64,000 bases of DNA from Sinobacterium caligoides (GTDB taxonomy: Bacteria; Pseudomonadota; Gammaproteobacteria; Pseudomonadales; Sinobacteriaceae): positions 682,001 through 746,000 of the forward strand of contig NZ_RKHR01000003.1 of NCBI RefSeq assembly GCF_003752585.1, given 5' to 3'. Positions 48,679 through 59,228 of this stretch are shown here, in pieces; within the stretch, counting starts at the first letter, position 1; every line of letters begins with the position of its first letter. The translations under genes were made by a program, and so were the position numbers. The notes beneath the pieces were generated by a model. The model saw only the letters and a list, made by a program, of their open reading frames with translations, did not search any database and was not told the DNA's origin.

Positions 48679-48703
48679 ACAGGACTTATAATACTCACAT
48701 CAT

Positions 48704-49741
48704 TTACCAGCTGAAATCTAATAACCGCTCATCGGCAATATAGAACAGCGTTGTACCAGGCTCAACAATAGTCTCCAGGGCTGGATTTAGTTGCAAACGC
48801 TCCTGCCCCTGATATTTTATGCCGATGATCGTCGCCTCATAATCTCGTTTGAAGGGTATAAACAAGCTCTCAACTGTCACTGCCGGTGCGTTTTTCGGGT
48901 AAATGACGGAATACTGGGTCATACCGTCATCAACATTGAGTAATTCGTGATGCAACATGCTCGACCCCGGATCCACTGCCGCCTTTGCCAGCATTTCAGT
49001 CGCGACCGATGGCGCACACTCTATCTTCGGGCAGTGCTGTTTCAGCAAGCGATAGAGGTCATCATCTTCAAAATAAACAATAGTATGAATGTTAGAGTTT
49101 CGACTATTACAATATAAAGCCGAGGCCATGGTGGTGTGATCATCAGGTGTATCGATGATAATACAAGAGGCAGTCATCATGGCTGTGCGATCCATATCGT
49201 CATCATCGCTATAGGAATCGACACGGACAAAATCAATTTCCCCCGGCATCGGGTTCTCTATATCGTTGCGGGCACAGAGCACCACTCTCCGCCCTTCACC
49301 ATAGCGTTCTTCACGTAGCAACAACCGCAACAAGTTCAGCGTATGCTGTTCGTTCCAACCGATGACTAAAATATGCCTACTCAGTGCCAATGTTTTCATC
49401 CCCATAATACCTCTGCGCCATTGCTGTGTGACAAAGGCGATAATACGCCCCACTGCCAAACCAAAAATACCCAAACCGACAGGCACGATCCACAGCGCCG
49501 TCACCCATTTTCCCATCGGCGTCGTCGGCGAATAATCGCCATAGCCCACCGTCGATCCTGTCACCACCAACCAGTAGAAGAATGTCTCCGGCTGGATGAT
49601 TTCATGCTCACCTGACATCGATAACAGCAACCAACAGATCACCATATACAACACGACACCTAGCACCACACTCTGCCAATGTAAGCGCTGTAGATAACGC
49701 AGTAGGTTTTTTCTCAGATGAAAAAGCCATTTCATGATCAT
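48704..49741 (-). CDS. Two-helix potassium channel with TrkA-N (RCK) domain
   Basis: This 345-residue inner-membrane channel has membrane helices at about 23-42 and 80-104. The pore loop carries the K+ selectivity filter TVGYGD (residues 64-69). The C-terminal RCK part begins HILVIGWNEQHTLNLLRLLL (residues 123-142), with a Gly pattern slightly different from the classic GxGxxG. This matches bacterial MthK/Kch-like channels gated by a cytoplasmic ligand ring. The physiological ligand is unknown. Confidence 0.92.
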   Translation of the reverse strand: MIMKWLFHLRKNLLRYLQRLHWQSVVLGVVLYMVICWLLLSMSGEHEIIQPETFFYWLVVTGSTVGYGDYSPTTPMGKWVTALWIVPVGLGIFGLAVGRIIAFVTQQWRRGIMGMKTLALSRHILVIGWNEQHTLNLLRLLLREERYGEGRRVVLCARNDIENPMPGEIDFVRVDSYSDDDDMDRTAMMTASCIIIDTPDDHTTMASALYCNSRNSNIHTIVYFEDDDLYRLLKQHCPKIECAPSVATEMLAKAAVDPGSSMLHHELLNVDDGMTQYSVIYPKNAPAVTVESLFIPFKRDYEATIIGIKYQGQERLQLNPALETIVEPGTTLFYIADERLLDFSW

Positions 49742-49836
49742 TACTCTATTTAAAATTCTAATGACGACGGTGTGAAAAGCTCAACATCTTATATTATTGA
49801 ATACTCATTTAACCACCAACGGTAATATCGAACCAT

Positions 49837-49875
49837 AAAAAAGCCGCCTTAGGCTAGGCCTAGGCGGCTCTTTTT
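49837..49875 (-). terminator. Terminator after the PQQ dehydrogenase gene
   Basis: The AGCCGCCTTA / TAGGCGGCT stem is flanked by A-run and T-run on both strands, so it can work in both directions. Confidence 0.85.
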
Positions 49876-49934
49876 ATCTTAGCACCCTACTTGAGTAAGA
49901 CCGCGAATCAAGCGAGCCTCTCCATAGGTACTAT

Positions 49935-52127
49935 CTACGCAAAGCTCGACAACCATTCGATAATACTGACACCAATACCGTAGACCCAATGTTTAAACGA
50001 GCGCCACCACTGTGGTTGCTGGCGATACTCTAAATCATCATTGGCCTCCTCGATAATATAAGCATGGATCGAGGCCACCTGTGGCTTATCCAAAACATCG
50101 CTAAAGCCAACCATGCCCAACCCCTTCAACGCACCATCATAGACGATCTGCTCGAACATATCGTGAAAGTTACTGTTGAGGTAACGTAAATCGGGGATCA
50201 TGCCTCCCGATACTGCATTGGTGCCATGGCAACCATAGCAGTAGAGGTGATAGAGCTGTTTACCCTCTGCTAGTGTCTGCTCGTCAGCACCGGTTCGCGC
50301 CGGTGGTATGGGGGGCTCGACTGCAGCTTTCAACGGTGGTAAAGCATCACTGCCGCCGAGTTTATAGACTAAGATGCGCCCCTTACTCGGCTCATCGTAG
50401 GGTTTCACGCCTAACGCAAGGGGAAGGATACCACCCCAGCTCGCTGCCACGGCGATGTATTGCTCACCATCGACACTGTAGCTGATCGGCGCTGCAATGA
50501 TGCCAGTCTGCGCATCGACATCCCACAGCCGCTCACCCGTATCGGCGCGATAAGCCGCCATGCGTTGCGCGGCATTGCCCTGAAACACCAGGTTACCCGC
50601 CGTTGCCAACACACCACCATTCCAGGTCATCTTGTGCTCGACGCTCCAGGCCTCACTCTGGGTACGGGGGTCCCAAGCCACCAAGCGACCGCCAGTTAAC
50701 CCTGTCGCCATCAGGCCGGCAAACTGCGTGTCGCCGGGCGGCACCTCGACCATCTCGATGCCGGAATTCCAGCGGCCAGGCTTGAACTTAAAGTTCTGTT
50801 CTTTGCGAAACGGCACCATGGCCTCGATGACCGGGATATACACATAACCGGTTTCAGGACTATAAGCCATGGGGTGCCAGTTATGCGCCCCCATATGGGC
50901 GGGGCGAACTAACTTCTCGCCACGGCGGTAGTCGGCAATGTCACGATTAATGTTCGGTCGCCCTGTGCTGAGGTCGTAACCACTGGCCCAGTTGACCGCA
51001 GTATAGGGCTCTGCCGACAACATCTCGCCAGTCTCTCTATCGATGACAAAGAAGAAGCCGTTCTTCGGCGCCTGCCAGATCACCTTTCTCGCTTCACCGG
51101 CAATCTCCATATCGGCCAACATAATCTGTTGGGTCGAGGTGTAATCCCACATGTCACCCGGTGTCTGTTGACGGTGCCAGATATACTCTCCACTGTCTGG
51201 GTTGAGCGCGACAATAGAAGCGACATAGAGATTATCCCCGCCCTCTGGCGAGCGAATATCCAAGTCAAAGGGGCCGCCGTTACCGACACCGATATATAGC
51301 TGATCAAGCTCCGGATCATAGACGATCGAATCCCACACCGTACCGCCCCCCCCGTACTTGTACCATTCGCCACTCCAGGTGTCCGCCGCATTGGCCATTG
51401 CCTCACTCTCGAAGCCCAGCTTAGGGTCGCCGGGAACGGTAAAGAAACGCCAGATCAACTCACCATTATCGACGTCGTAGGCTGACACATAACCACGCAC
51501 ACCATATTCGGCACCACCGTTACCAATATAGACCTTGCCCTTCGCCACTCGCGGTGCACCCGTAATGGTATAAGGGCGATTCTTATCGATGGTCAGCGTT
51601 TCCCACACCTGCTCGCCGGTCTTGGCGTCGATAGCGACTAAACGGCCATCCAGGGTGCCGACGATCACCTTACCTTGATAGACCGCAACACCACGATTAA
51701 CCGCGTCGCAGCAGGCGAATTGCCCCCACTCTTTCGGTACCTTCGGGTCGTAGACCCAAAGCTCTTTACCTGTCTTCGCATCGAGGGCGTAAACAACACT
51801 CCAGACACCTGAAACATACATCACCCCATCGACAACAATCGGGGTCGCCTCTAGACCACGGTTAGAACGTGTATCGTAGTGCCAGGCAAGGCCTAAGTCG
51901 GCAACATTATCCGTGTTTATTTGCTTCAACGGGCTAAAGCGTTGCTCCTGATAGTCTCGGCCATGCGACAACCACTCTCCACCAGATGCCGCCTCGGCAA
52001 TAATTTTCTCTGTCGTCACAGAGCCCGCCGCATACTCTTTGCCATGACTCCAAGCCGAGCTCAGCGTCATTGTCACCACAAGCATCAGTGAACTACACAG
52101 GGTATTCAATCTCATCATCGTCCTCAC
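49935..52127 (-). CDS. PQQ-dependent alcohol dehydrogenase with cytochrome c domain
   Basis: This 730-residue periplasmic quinohemoprotein has a signal peptide (residues 1-28) and a beta-propeller with Trp-docking repeats (residues about 50-590). The vicinal disulfide pair C139-C140 (QFACCDAV) binds PQQ, and a C-terminal cytochrome c domain has C630-x2-C633-H634 and a Met ligand near 672. Such type II enzymes oxidise alcohols to aldehydes or acids and pass electrons to the respiratory chain. The last 20 residues (HWVYGIGVSIIEWLSSF) are hydrophobic and may anchor it. No pqq synthesis genes are nearby. The substrate range is not readable. Confidence 0.92.
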   Translation of the reverse strand: MRTMMRLNTLCSSLMLVVTMTLSSAWSHGKEYAAGSVTTEKIIAEAASGGEWLSHGRDYQEQRFSPLKQINTDNVADLGLAWHYDTRSNRGLEATPIVVDGVMYVSGVWSVVYALDAKTGKELWVYDPKVPKEWGQFACCDAVNRGVAVYQGKVIVGTLDGRLVAIDAKTGEQVWETLTIDKNRPYTITGAPRVAKGKVYIGNGGAEYGVRGYVSAYDVDNGELIWRFFTVPGDPKLGFESEAMANAADTWSGEWYKYGGGGTVWDSIVYDPELDQLYIGVGNGGPFDLDIRSPEGGDNLYVASIVALNPDSGEYIWHRQQTPGDMWDYTSTQQIMLADMEIAGEARKVIWQAPKNGFFFVIDRETGEMLSAEPYTAVNWASGYDLSTGRPNINRDIADYRRGEKLVRPAHMGAHNWHPMAYSPETGYVYIPVIEAMVPFRKEQNFKFKPGRWNSGIEMVEVPPGDTQFAGLMATGLTGGRLVAWDPRTQSEAWSVEHKMTWNGGVLATAGNLVFQGNAAQRMAAYRADTGERLWDVDAQTGIIAAPISYSVDGEQYIAVAASWGGILPLALGVKPYDEPSKGRILVYKLGGSDALPPLKAAVEPPIPPARTGADEQTLAEGKQLYHLYCYGCHGTNAVSGGMIPDLRYLNSNFHDMFEQIVYDGALKGLGMVGFSDVLDKPQVASIHAYIIEEANDDLEYRQQPQWWRSFKHWVYGIGVSIIEWLSSFA

Positions 52128-52371
52128 ACCGGCGCCAGACGCCGAACACTCTTATTATTAGCAGGTTATCAACATCATTGTATGAGGATTATGGGCCTAG
52201 CCCAATGTCTATAGCGGCCGTTTAACACGCAGCCTGCGTACAAAATAGTCAGCCCCACCTCTAACGGTGAGCGCTATCACTGAGAATAGTATTAAGTAAG
52301 GTATCAGCACTGATAGAACAAGCCTCGTCACGCCAGTAGGTTGGGCGAGGGGCTAAGTCTACAAACAATGA

Positions 52372-52947
52372 TTAATCAAAACCCTTCTTGTCCTTATAGA
52401 AGGCTTGAATTTCCACCATGTCTTTCTCAAAGTCTCCAGTCGGCGTATAGCTATGACCAAAGCCTGCAGTCTTTGTCGCCGTATCAATATAGCCCAGTAT
52501 AATCGGTACACCGGCCTGATGAGCAATATGGTAGAAACCACTCTTCCACTTTGTCACTTTAGCGCGCGTGCCTTCCGGGGGAATCACAACCACTAACTCG
52601 TCACGCTGTTTAAACACTTCAACGGTCGCATCGACGGTGTTGTTCGAACGGCTGCGGTCGATAGCAATACCGCCAAACCAACGAGCGATAGTGCCAAGCG
52701 GAAACTGAAACAGGCTGCTCTTACCCATCCAATGAACATCCATGCGCAAAGTAAAAGCCGCGCCAATCATCAAGGGAAAGTCATAGTTACTGGTATGAGG
52801 TGCCGCTATCAGTACATATTTCTTTGCAGTAGGTGCTGAACCCACGACTTTCCAGCCTCGCAAGCGCATAAAAAAACGCGATACATAATGGCACAAAAAA
52901 CTGACAACGGGCGTGCGAAAAATTGTTCTGTTCACTTGAAACAACAC
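52372..52947 (-). CDS. PlsC-like 1-acylglycerol-3-phosphate acyltransferase
   Basis: This 191-residue acyltransferase has the catalytic H51-x4-D56 (HTSNYD) and the substrate-binding EGTR (E125-R128). It is shorter than E. coli PlsC and lacks an N-terminal membrane anchor beyond a short hydrophobic stretch, like the small lysophospholipid acyltransferase-like proteins. Its acceptor (lysophosphatidate or another lipid) is uncertain. It stands alone, divergent from the hybrid kinase. Confidence 0.85.
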   Translation of the reverse strand: MLFQVNRTIFRTPVVSFLCHYVSRFFMRLRGWKVVGSAPTAKKYVLIAAPHTSNYDFPLMIGAAFTLRMDVHWMGKSSLFQFPLGTIARWFGGIAIDRSRSNNTVDATVEVFKQRDELVVVIPPEGTRAKVTKWKSGFYHIAHQAGVPIILGYIDTATKTAGFGHSYTPTGDFEKDMVEIQAFYKDKKGFD

Positions 52948-53155
52948 CTCAATAAGACAACAAGTTAACTAGGCTAAAACACAACCCATATTCCAAACTG
53001 ATAATTATACCCAATAACGAGGCGACACGCCCGAGAACTATGCATTTTGTTGCATATCATTTGCTTACGGGAAGAAAACGACGCTAGTTTTTTCAGTACA
53101 ACGTACGTAATATGGATCTCATCTATCCTTGTTCAGCAAAATAATCCCTATAATT

Positions 53156-55531
53156 ATGTCTGTATATAGCTTGCTAAAAAGGTCTATTTTTCCACTACTG
53201 GCGGTGCTACTTTCGTACACTCTGACTGCCAGTGGCGCCAATGCTATTGGCTTTCAGAGCGACAGCCTCATTGACAGTAGCCATCAACTCACACTTGCCG
53301 ACCTTCACCAAAACGACCGTTTTACTCCTTTAGGTAGCGATCGCTTGCATGCAGGCCTCAACAACGCCAGCTATTGGCTACGCATCTACCCAGAACACGG
53401 GCAGAGTTTTGCCGCTCACTTCCTCAACATCGATTATCCGCCCCTCGATCGCATCGAGATACTCCTCCCTGATCAACAGGGGAAATATCACTCCCACCTC
53501 TTCGACGATAATATTCCCATCACCCCACTCAGTAGCAACACCGCAACTCAATACACATTACAGCTAAATGAATTCGTTAGCCCTGAACTACCCGTTTATA
53601 TCAAAGTGACAACAAGCAGTTCCGTCGATGTTCCGGTTACCATCCTCGACCAGCAGCAATTACTCCAACAACTAAGCTATAGCAGTCTCATTTATGGGGT
53701 TTACTTCGGCGTTCTCAGTGTTATGGCGTTATATAATTTATTTATTTATTGCTCTACGCGCGACGAAAGCTATCTATTATACGTACTATACATCGTTAGC
53801 TTTAGCTTAATGCAAACCTCCATTACGGGCCATGGCTATCGTTATCTGTGGCCTACTCACCCTGAGCTCAATGCAATAATAACTCCCTTTCTCATGAGTA
53901 TAAGCTGCTTTTGCGCCGCACTGTTTAGTCGCAGTTTTTTGCAAACAAAACAGCACCTACCTAGTGCCGACAAATTATTAATAGCGACGGCCTTCATCGC
54001 CGCTTGCACCGCCGTCAGTAGCTTCTTTCTGCCGTATTCGCAGAGTACACAGCTTAGCATGGTCGTCGTATTAATATTCACTATACAGGCCATCGCCACG
54101 GGGGCTCTTTGTTATTATTTCAACGTTAGGATAGCCAAATACTTTTTGCTCGGTTGGTGCTGTATTTCGGCTGGTGCGTGCATCGTCGGTTTGACAGCTA
54201 TCGGCCTATTACCCGCTAATTGGCTTACCCGTGGCGCAGGCCAAATAGGTTCGGCGATCGAAGTCATTGCTCTTTCGCTAGCCCTCGCCGACCGCCTGAA
54301 TCAATTACAGCGAGAAAAGAGCAACATCAAAAAACAGGCCCATCTGCAGGCTCTTAAAGCTAATCAAGAGCTTTCTAACGCACTGTCGCAACTCGAACAG
54401 AGCAATCAAGTTAAAAATCGTTTCCTATCAACGCTTAGCCATGAGTTACGCACACCTATTACAGGCATTGCCGGCTCCCTCGCACTGATTGATCGTGACA
54501 ACCTTCCTGTTCGTGTCAACCGTTACCTCAACTCGGCCAGTAAGAGCACACGGCAACTACAACAACAAATAGAAGCCTTGCTGCAGCTTAGCGATAGTCA
54601 ATCAGAGCACTTCAAACCTCATCAGCACCGTTTCGACTTACATTTATGCCTACAAAAAATAAGCGATCACTACACTGCGCAATGTGAAAAACGACAGCTC
54701 GAATTTTCCTACTCTACCTCTGAAGACACACCACAATGGGTCTTTGGCGATCAATCTCGCCTCGAACTCATTCTGCAACAGTTATTCAACAACGCAGTTA
54801 AATTCACTGAGCAAGGCAGTATTCGTCTCAACGTCAGCGCCGCAGACGGGAAACATAACAAGATCGTTTTCTGTCTCACAGACACAGGCTGCGGCATCAG
54901 CGAATCAGAACAACAACGATTATTCAACGCTTTTGAGCAAGCCGATAACAGTGCCTCGCGGCGCCACGAAGGTCTTGGGATAGGCTTGGATCTCTGTCAT
55001 CAACTCACGCAACACCTGAGCGGAGACCTCAGGCTTCACTCTGAACAAGGTGTTGGCAGCAGCTTTACCCTCTGCCTGCCACTGCCCGCCGCACCCGAGC
55101 ACAGCTACCCGTCACAAGAAACACGCTCGCTATCAATACTGGTTGCTGAAGACAATGCCGTCAACCGTATGATATTAAAAGCGCAGCTAAAACAACTGGG
55201 GCATAACGTAGACTGTGTTTACAACGGCCAACACGCCTTCGAAGTGTGCCTCAAACAGCGCTTTGATATTATTTTTATGGACTGCCAAATGCCCATTGTC
55301 GACGGTTATGTTGCCACCCATCGCATTAAACAGAACGGCCTCAACCGGCAAACCCCCATCGTCGCAGTGACCGCCAACACGATGACTAACGACCTTGCCC
55401 GCTGCCATGCCACCGGCATGCAAAGCGTACTTGCCAAACCGACGACGATCGAGCAGTTACAGAGCAGCTTACAACGCTGGGTGGGCACTGATAGCCTTTA
55501 CGCGCAGTCGCTACTAGGCACGCACGACTAA
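53156..55531 (+). CDS. Hybrid histidine kinase with 7TMR-DISM sensor
   Basis: This protein of about 791 residues has a signal peptide, a periplasmic 7TMR-DISM extracellular domain (about residues 35-165), seven membrane helices (175-385), a short coiled coil and HisKA with H429 (STLSHELRTPI). An HATPase domain follows (QQLFNNAVKF, DTGCGIS, GLGIGLDL), then a receiver with Asp710 (IIFMDCQMP). The periplasmic domain likely senses a small carbohydrate or ligand; the target regulator is elsewhere. The start is uncertain: neither the ATG (53156) nor the in-frame TTG at 53129 has a clear ribosome site. Confidence 0.88.
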   Translation: MSVYSLLKRSIFPLLAVLLSYTLTASGANAIGFQSDSLIDSSHQLTLADLHQNDRFTPLGSDRLHAGLNNASYWLRIYPEHGQSFAAHFLNIDYPPLDRIEILLPDQQGKYHSHLFDDNIPITPLSSNTATQYTLQLNEFVSPELPVYIKVTTSSSVDVPVTILDQQQLLQQLSYSSLIYGVYFGVLSVMALYNLFIYCSTRDESYLLYVLYIVSFSLMQTSITGHGYRYLWPTHPELNAIITPFLMSISCFCAALFSRSFLQTKQHLPSADKLLIATAFIAACTAVSSFFLPYSQSTQLSMVVVLIFTIQAIATGALCYYFNVRIAKYFLLGWCCISAGACIVGLTAIGLLPANWLTRGAGQIGSAIEVIALSLALADRLNQLQREKSNIKKQAHLQALKANQELSNALSQLEQSNQVKNRFLSTLSHELRTPITGIAGSLALIDRDNLPVRVNRYLNSASKSTRQLQQQIEALLQLSDSQSEHFKPHQHRFDLHLCLQKISDHYTAQCEKRQLEFSYSTSEDTPQWVFGDQSRLELILQQLFNNAVKFTEQGSIRLNVSAADGKHNKIVFCLTDTGCGISESEQQRLFNAFEQADNSASRRHEGLGIGLDLCHQLTQHLSGDLRLHSEQGVGSSFTLCLPLPAAPEHSYPSQETRSLSILVAEDNAVNRMILKAQLKQLGHNVDCVYNGQHAFEVCLKQRFDIIFMDCQMPIVDGYVATHRIKQNGLNRQTPIVAVTANTMTNDLARCHATGMQSVLAKPTTIEQLQSSLQRWVGTDSLYAQSLLGTHD

Positions 55532-56001
55532 ATATCACTCGCTAAACCGCTCTATTAGCAAAACCGCAGGCTGAGCCAACAAGAATCATCGCTACTCATT
55601 ATAATGCACAACAACTCACCCATAAATTCAACGCCATGCTAGCAGCAATTTGGCGACTCAATGTTTACTAAGAGCCCATAGCCAAAGCATAAAGAGTAGC
55701 GCAGACTAAACCAAAAGCTGTGCCGAGAACCAAAAGAAGCCTGTGACGCGATTTGTTAGCGCCAAATGACAGGTTTTGCTATTGAGCCCAGCAGACGACT
55801 AGTTATGCTAATAAGCACTATAACAGCAGCTAGTAAGTGATGACCTTTGGGCTCGAAGCACATAAGCAGCCATGACATCTCACTTTCACTAGCACCATTA
55901 AAGTATATCGATGCGGCCACAACTCATGCCCAGCCTTCAGCAGCAACACTGCTGCATTAACATCGGCTGGCAGAGATGACCAAAGTAGAGGAGAGATCTC
56001 A
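55532..56001. other. Intergenic region between kinase and acyl-CoA dehydrogenase genes
   Basis: 470 bp with no supported ORF, RNA gene or strong hairpin. It ends with GGAGAG, the ribosome site of the following gene. Confidence 0.6.
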
Positions 56002-57207
56002 ATGGATGCGTTAGAAACCTTCCGCCAAGAAGTCAGGGAGTGGTTGCAAGCTAACTGCCCCGAAAGCCAGCGCCAACCGGCTGTTCGTGAGGAACAAGTA
56101 TGGGCTGGTAAGAATAAGACCTTTCCTACCGATGATAGTAAGCTTTGGTTTGAGCGCTGCCGTGACAAAGGCTATACCGTACCCGAATGGCCCGTTGAGT
56201 ATGGCGGCGCCGGTCTCAACGAAGCAGAATGTAAGGTGCTCAAGGATGAGATGAAAGCCATCCGAGCGCGTACTCCACTCCTCGATATCGGTATCTGGAT
56301 GCTCGGCCCAGCCGTCTTTGAGTACGGCACCGAAGAGCAAAAGCGTGAACACCTACCCAAGATCACCGCGGGCGACATTCGCTGGTGCCAAGGCTACTCA
56401 GAGCCCGGTGCCGGCTCCGATCTCGCCTCACTGCAAACTAAAGCCGAAGACATGGGTGACCACTACCTGGTCAACGGCACCAAGATCTGGACCACCAACG
56501 GCGACAAATCTGACTGGATCTTTTGTCTCGTCCGTACCGACCCAAATGCTCGTAAGCAAGAGGGCATCAGCTTTCTATTGATCGATATGGAGAGTGAAGG
56601 CGTCTCCGTCTCACCGATAGAGCTGATCAGTGGCGAGTCTGAGTTCTGCCAGACCTTCTTCGATAACGTTAAAGTCCCCAAGAAAAACCTTATCGGAGAA
56701 GTGAATACCGGTTGGTCCGTCGCCAAAGCTCTGCTCAAACACGAACGCAAGCTAATGAGCGAAATTGGTGGCGACACCCCTGGCCCCAAGTTTGGCCCCG
56801 TCCAGGCCGCACTCGAGTATGTTGGCAAGGGTGCCGACGGCAAGCTCAGTGATGCCGCCTTGCGCGACCAGCTGGTGCAGCATGAGATGAACTTCCGCGC
56901 CATCGGCCTCGCTCACTTCCGTACCTTCGAAGAGCGTATGACCGGCCAAACAACGCAATTGCCACTGATCATGAAATATGTCGGCACCGAAGAGCAAAAG
57001 CGTAAAGAAGAGCTACTAATGGCCCTACTTGGCAGCCAGGCACTCGGCTGGTATGACGACCAGTTCAGCGAAGACGAACTGTTAACCGCTCGTGGCTGGG
57101 CCTTCTCAAAAGCACTCTCCATCGCCGGTGGTTGCTCAGAAGTGCAGCTAGATATCATCGCCAAGCGCGCCCTCAACATGCCCGATCTGCCACGCGCTAA
57201 ATCGTAA
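56002..57207 (+). CDS. Acyl-CoA dehydrogenase, first gene of pair
   Basis: This 401-residue FAD enzyme has the middle-domain signature CQGYSEPGAGSDLASLQTKA, KIWTTNGDKSDWIFCLVRTD and a C-terminal helical domain. It introduces an alpha-beta double bond in an acyl-CoA. The second homologue follows 10 bp downstream, a pattern seen for heteromeric (alpha2beta2) acyl-CoA dehydrogenases of side-chain, pimeloyl-CoA or aromatic-acid breakdown. GGAGAG lies before the ATG. The substrate is unknown. Confidence 0.88.
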   Translation: MDALETFRQEVREWLQANCPESQRQPAVREEQVWAGKNKTFPTDDSKLWFERCRDKGYTVPEWPVEYGGAGLNEAECKVLKDEMKAIRARTPLLDIGIWMLGPAVFEYGTEEQKREHLPKITAGDIRWCQGYSEPGAGSDLASLQTKAEDMGDHYLVNGTKIWTTNGDKSDWIFCLVRTDPNARKQEGISFLLIDMESEGVSVSPIELISGESEFCQTFFDNVKVPKKNLIGEVNTGWSVAKALLKHERKLMSEIGGDTPGPKFGPVQAALEYVGKGADGKLSDAALRDQLVQHEMNFRAIGLAHFRTFEERMTGQTTQLPLIMKYVGTEEQKRKEELLMALLGSQALGWYDDQFSEDELLTARGWAFSKALSIAGGCSEVQLDIIAKRALNMPDLPRAKS

Positions 57208-57217
57208 GGAACTTGCC

Positions 57218-58357
57218 ATGTCTTTAGTATTTAATGAAGAACAACGTCAACTGCAGGATGCCGCCAAGGCTTTCTTCAACGAGAATGCGCCCATTGACGC
57301 GCTACGTAAACTCCGCGACGAAAAAGATGCCACGGGCTATGACACGCAGCTATGGGCGCAGATGAGCGAGCTTGGCTGGGCCATGATCACCATCCCCGAA
57401 GCCTATGACGGTCTCGACTTCGGCTATCTCGGCCTCGGCGCTATCGCTATCGAGAGCGGTCATACCTTAACTGCTTCGCCGCTTTTTGGCACCGTCGTAC
57501 TCGGTGCCTCTGCCATTGAAATAGCCGGTAGTGAACAACAAAAGCAGGAGCTACTACCGCAGGTCGCTTGTGGCGAGTTAACCTTGGCGCTAGCACTAGA
57601 AGAAACCAACCATCACAACCCCGCAGGTGTATCGTTAACAGCCGCAAAAGGCGCCGACGGCTATGTACTCAATGGCAGAAAAAAACTCGTGCTAGATGGC
57701 CATAGCGCCGATAAGTTAGTGGTTGTCGCCCGTACTAGCGGTAACGCAGGCGAAGCTGGCGGACTATCACTCTTCTTAGTCGATGCCGACAGCGCGGGCA
57801 TTAGCCGCCAGCGCACCACGCTGATCGATAGTCGTAACGCCGCCAATATCGATTTTGAAAATGTTGTCGTCAGTGCTGCCGCCCTGCTCGGCGAGGCTGA
57901 CAACGCCTGGCCAATATTGGATCAGATCCTCGACCGTGGTCGCATCTATCTCGCTGCCGAAATGCTTGGCGGTGCCGACGAATGTCTCAGCCGTACCGTT
58001 GAATATCTTGGCGATCGCGAGCAGTTTGGCGTCAAGCTCGGTAGCTTTCAGGCGCTCAAGCATCGCTGTGCCGAGATGTATTGTGAGCTTGAGCTCGCAC
58101 GTTCTGTCGTGATGGACGCACTCAGCGCCATCGACGACCAACGTGCCGACAGCGCTGCGATGGCCAGTCTCGCCAAAGCACGCTTAAACGACGTGTTCAA
58201 ACTTGTCACCAATGAAGCGACGCAAATGCACGGCGGTATCGGCGTCACTGACGAGCTGGTCATTGGTTTCTTCCTTAAACGCGCTCGTGTTGCCATGCAA
58301 ATATTTGGTGACGCCGGTTTCCACCGCGATCGCTATGCGACCCTGTGTGGTTACTAA
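57218..58357 (+). CDS. Acyl-CoA dehydrogenase, second gene of pair
   Basis: This 379-residue acyl-CoA dehydrogenase has REQFGVKLGSFQALKHRCAE and TQMHGGIGVTDE in its C-terminal domain. It lacks the clear SEPGAGSD motif, having EETNHHNPAGVSLTA there instead, so its FAD contacts differ. It is likely the second subunit of a heteromer with the upstream protein. The two genes are co-transcribed, with a 10-bp gap. Confidence 0.85.
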   Translation: MSLVFNEEQRQLQDAAKAFFNENAPIDALRKLRDEKDATGYDTQLWAQMSELGWAMITIPEAYDGLDFGYLGLGAIAIESGHTLTASPLFGTVVLGASAIEIAGSEQQKQELLPQVACGELTLALALEETNHHNPAGVSLTAAKGADGYVLNGRKKLVLDGHSADKLVVVARTSGNAGEAGGLSLFLVDADSAGISRQRTTLIDSRNAANIDFENVVVSAAALLGEADNAWPILDQILDRGRIYLAAEMLGGADECLSRTVEYLGDREQFGVKLGSFQALKHRCAEMYCELELARSVVMDALSAIDDQRADSAAMASLAKARLNDVFKLVTNEATQMHGGIGVTDELVIGFFLKRARVAMQIFGDAGFHRDRYATLCGY

Positions 58358-58389
58358 CGAATAGTGACCATGTATGATCGGTTGAATAA

Positions 58390-58416
58390 AATATACGCGC
58401 CAGTGGCGCGTATATT
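58390..58416 (+). terminator. Hairpin after the acyl-CoA dehydrogenase pair
   Basis: AATATACGCGCC / GGCGCGTATATT is a perfect 12-bp stem with a 3-nt loop, 32 bp after the stop. It lacks a T-run. Confidence 0.6.
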
Positions 58417-59228
58417 GCCAACACACAGAAGCCGCTAATACATTGTAAATTTTTTAATTAACAATAAAATCCAAGCGATTTAACAAAATACAACCGTACC
58501 GCGACAAACGACAAGCAGCTCTCAGGGCTTACTTAAAAAGTTAAAAAAGCCAAATCAAGCGACTTCCACCTACAAACGATATTCCGGCCCGATTTACTCC
58601 CCCTATATAGAAGTAAAATCACATAACAAAGTAATGTGACGAACAGTCATAAACTCAGGCAAAGATGCCCTTCAATGATACCTACCGAAAATCGAGACAC
58701 TAGGCAGTTTGATAAAAAAGTAGGGTGAATGCATCAATTACTTTTTCTTTAAATCAACGACAAGACCACCATCGTTACTGTCTCCGTTCCTATACTCTAC
58801 TAAGTCAAGGAGAGTGCAGAGTGACAAACCATGTAATAATATCGTCAGCCTGGCTCCCCCCCTACTATCACGACATTTCCCACTGCGTCAGGCGGGGTTT
58901 CCTATGCGGTACCGACAAACACAGCCAATAATGCACCCGTTGCTGCATATCGATGAAGAAACGGCCAAATAATGGCAGCAACTCTATTACTTCTTCTACC
59001 CCACCTAAATACATACAAATAAAAAAGATAACAACCTCTTCATTTCACCTTAAAGCTGCAAAATAGAAAACCCTCATTAAACTCTATTATTTTTTTTAGA
59101 AAATATTTAGTCGAATAAAGCTGTATCCTTACGCGTTTTGCCTGAGCGACCAGCTATTTTGACTTGTATTATCTGTCAGGAAATATCGTGCTATGGAAGT
59201 GCACAAAATACAGTTCTGGAGAATAAAA
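58417..59228. other. Long AT-rich intergenic region
   Basis: About 810 bp with no gene I can support. A 36-codon reading frame starting GTG at 58821 has AAGGAG 8 nt before it, but its product has no recognised similarity. The end of the region holds the lipoprotein promoter (not resolved). Confidence 0.5.

Noticed and set aside
58725..58931. 68-codon ORF in the long gene-free region
   Set aside because: No recognisable similarity, and composition like random frames. A GTG at 58821 with AAGGAG before it is the only support, so it is mentioned only under the intergenic entry.
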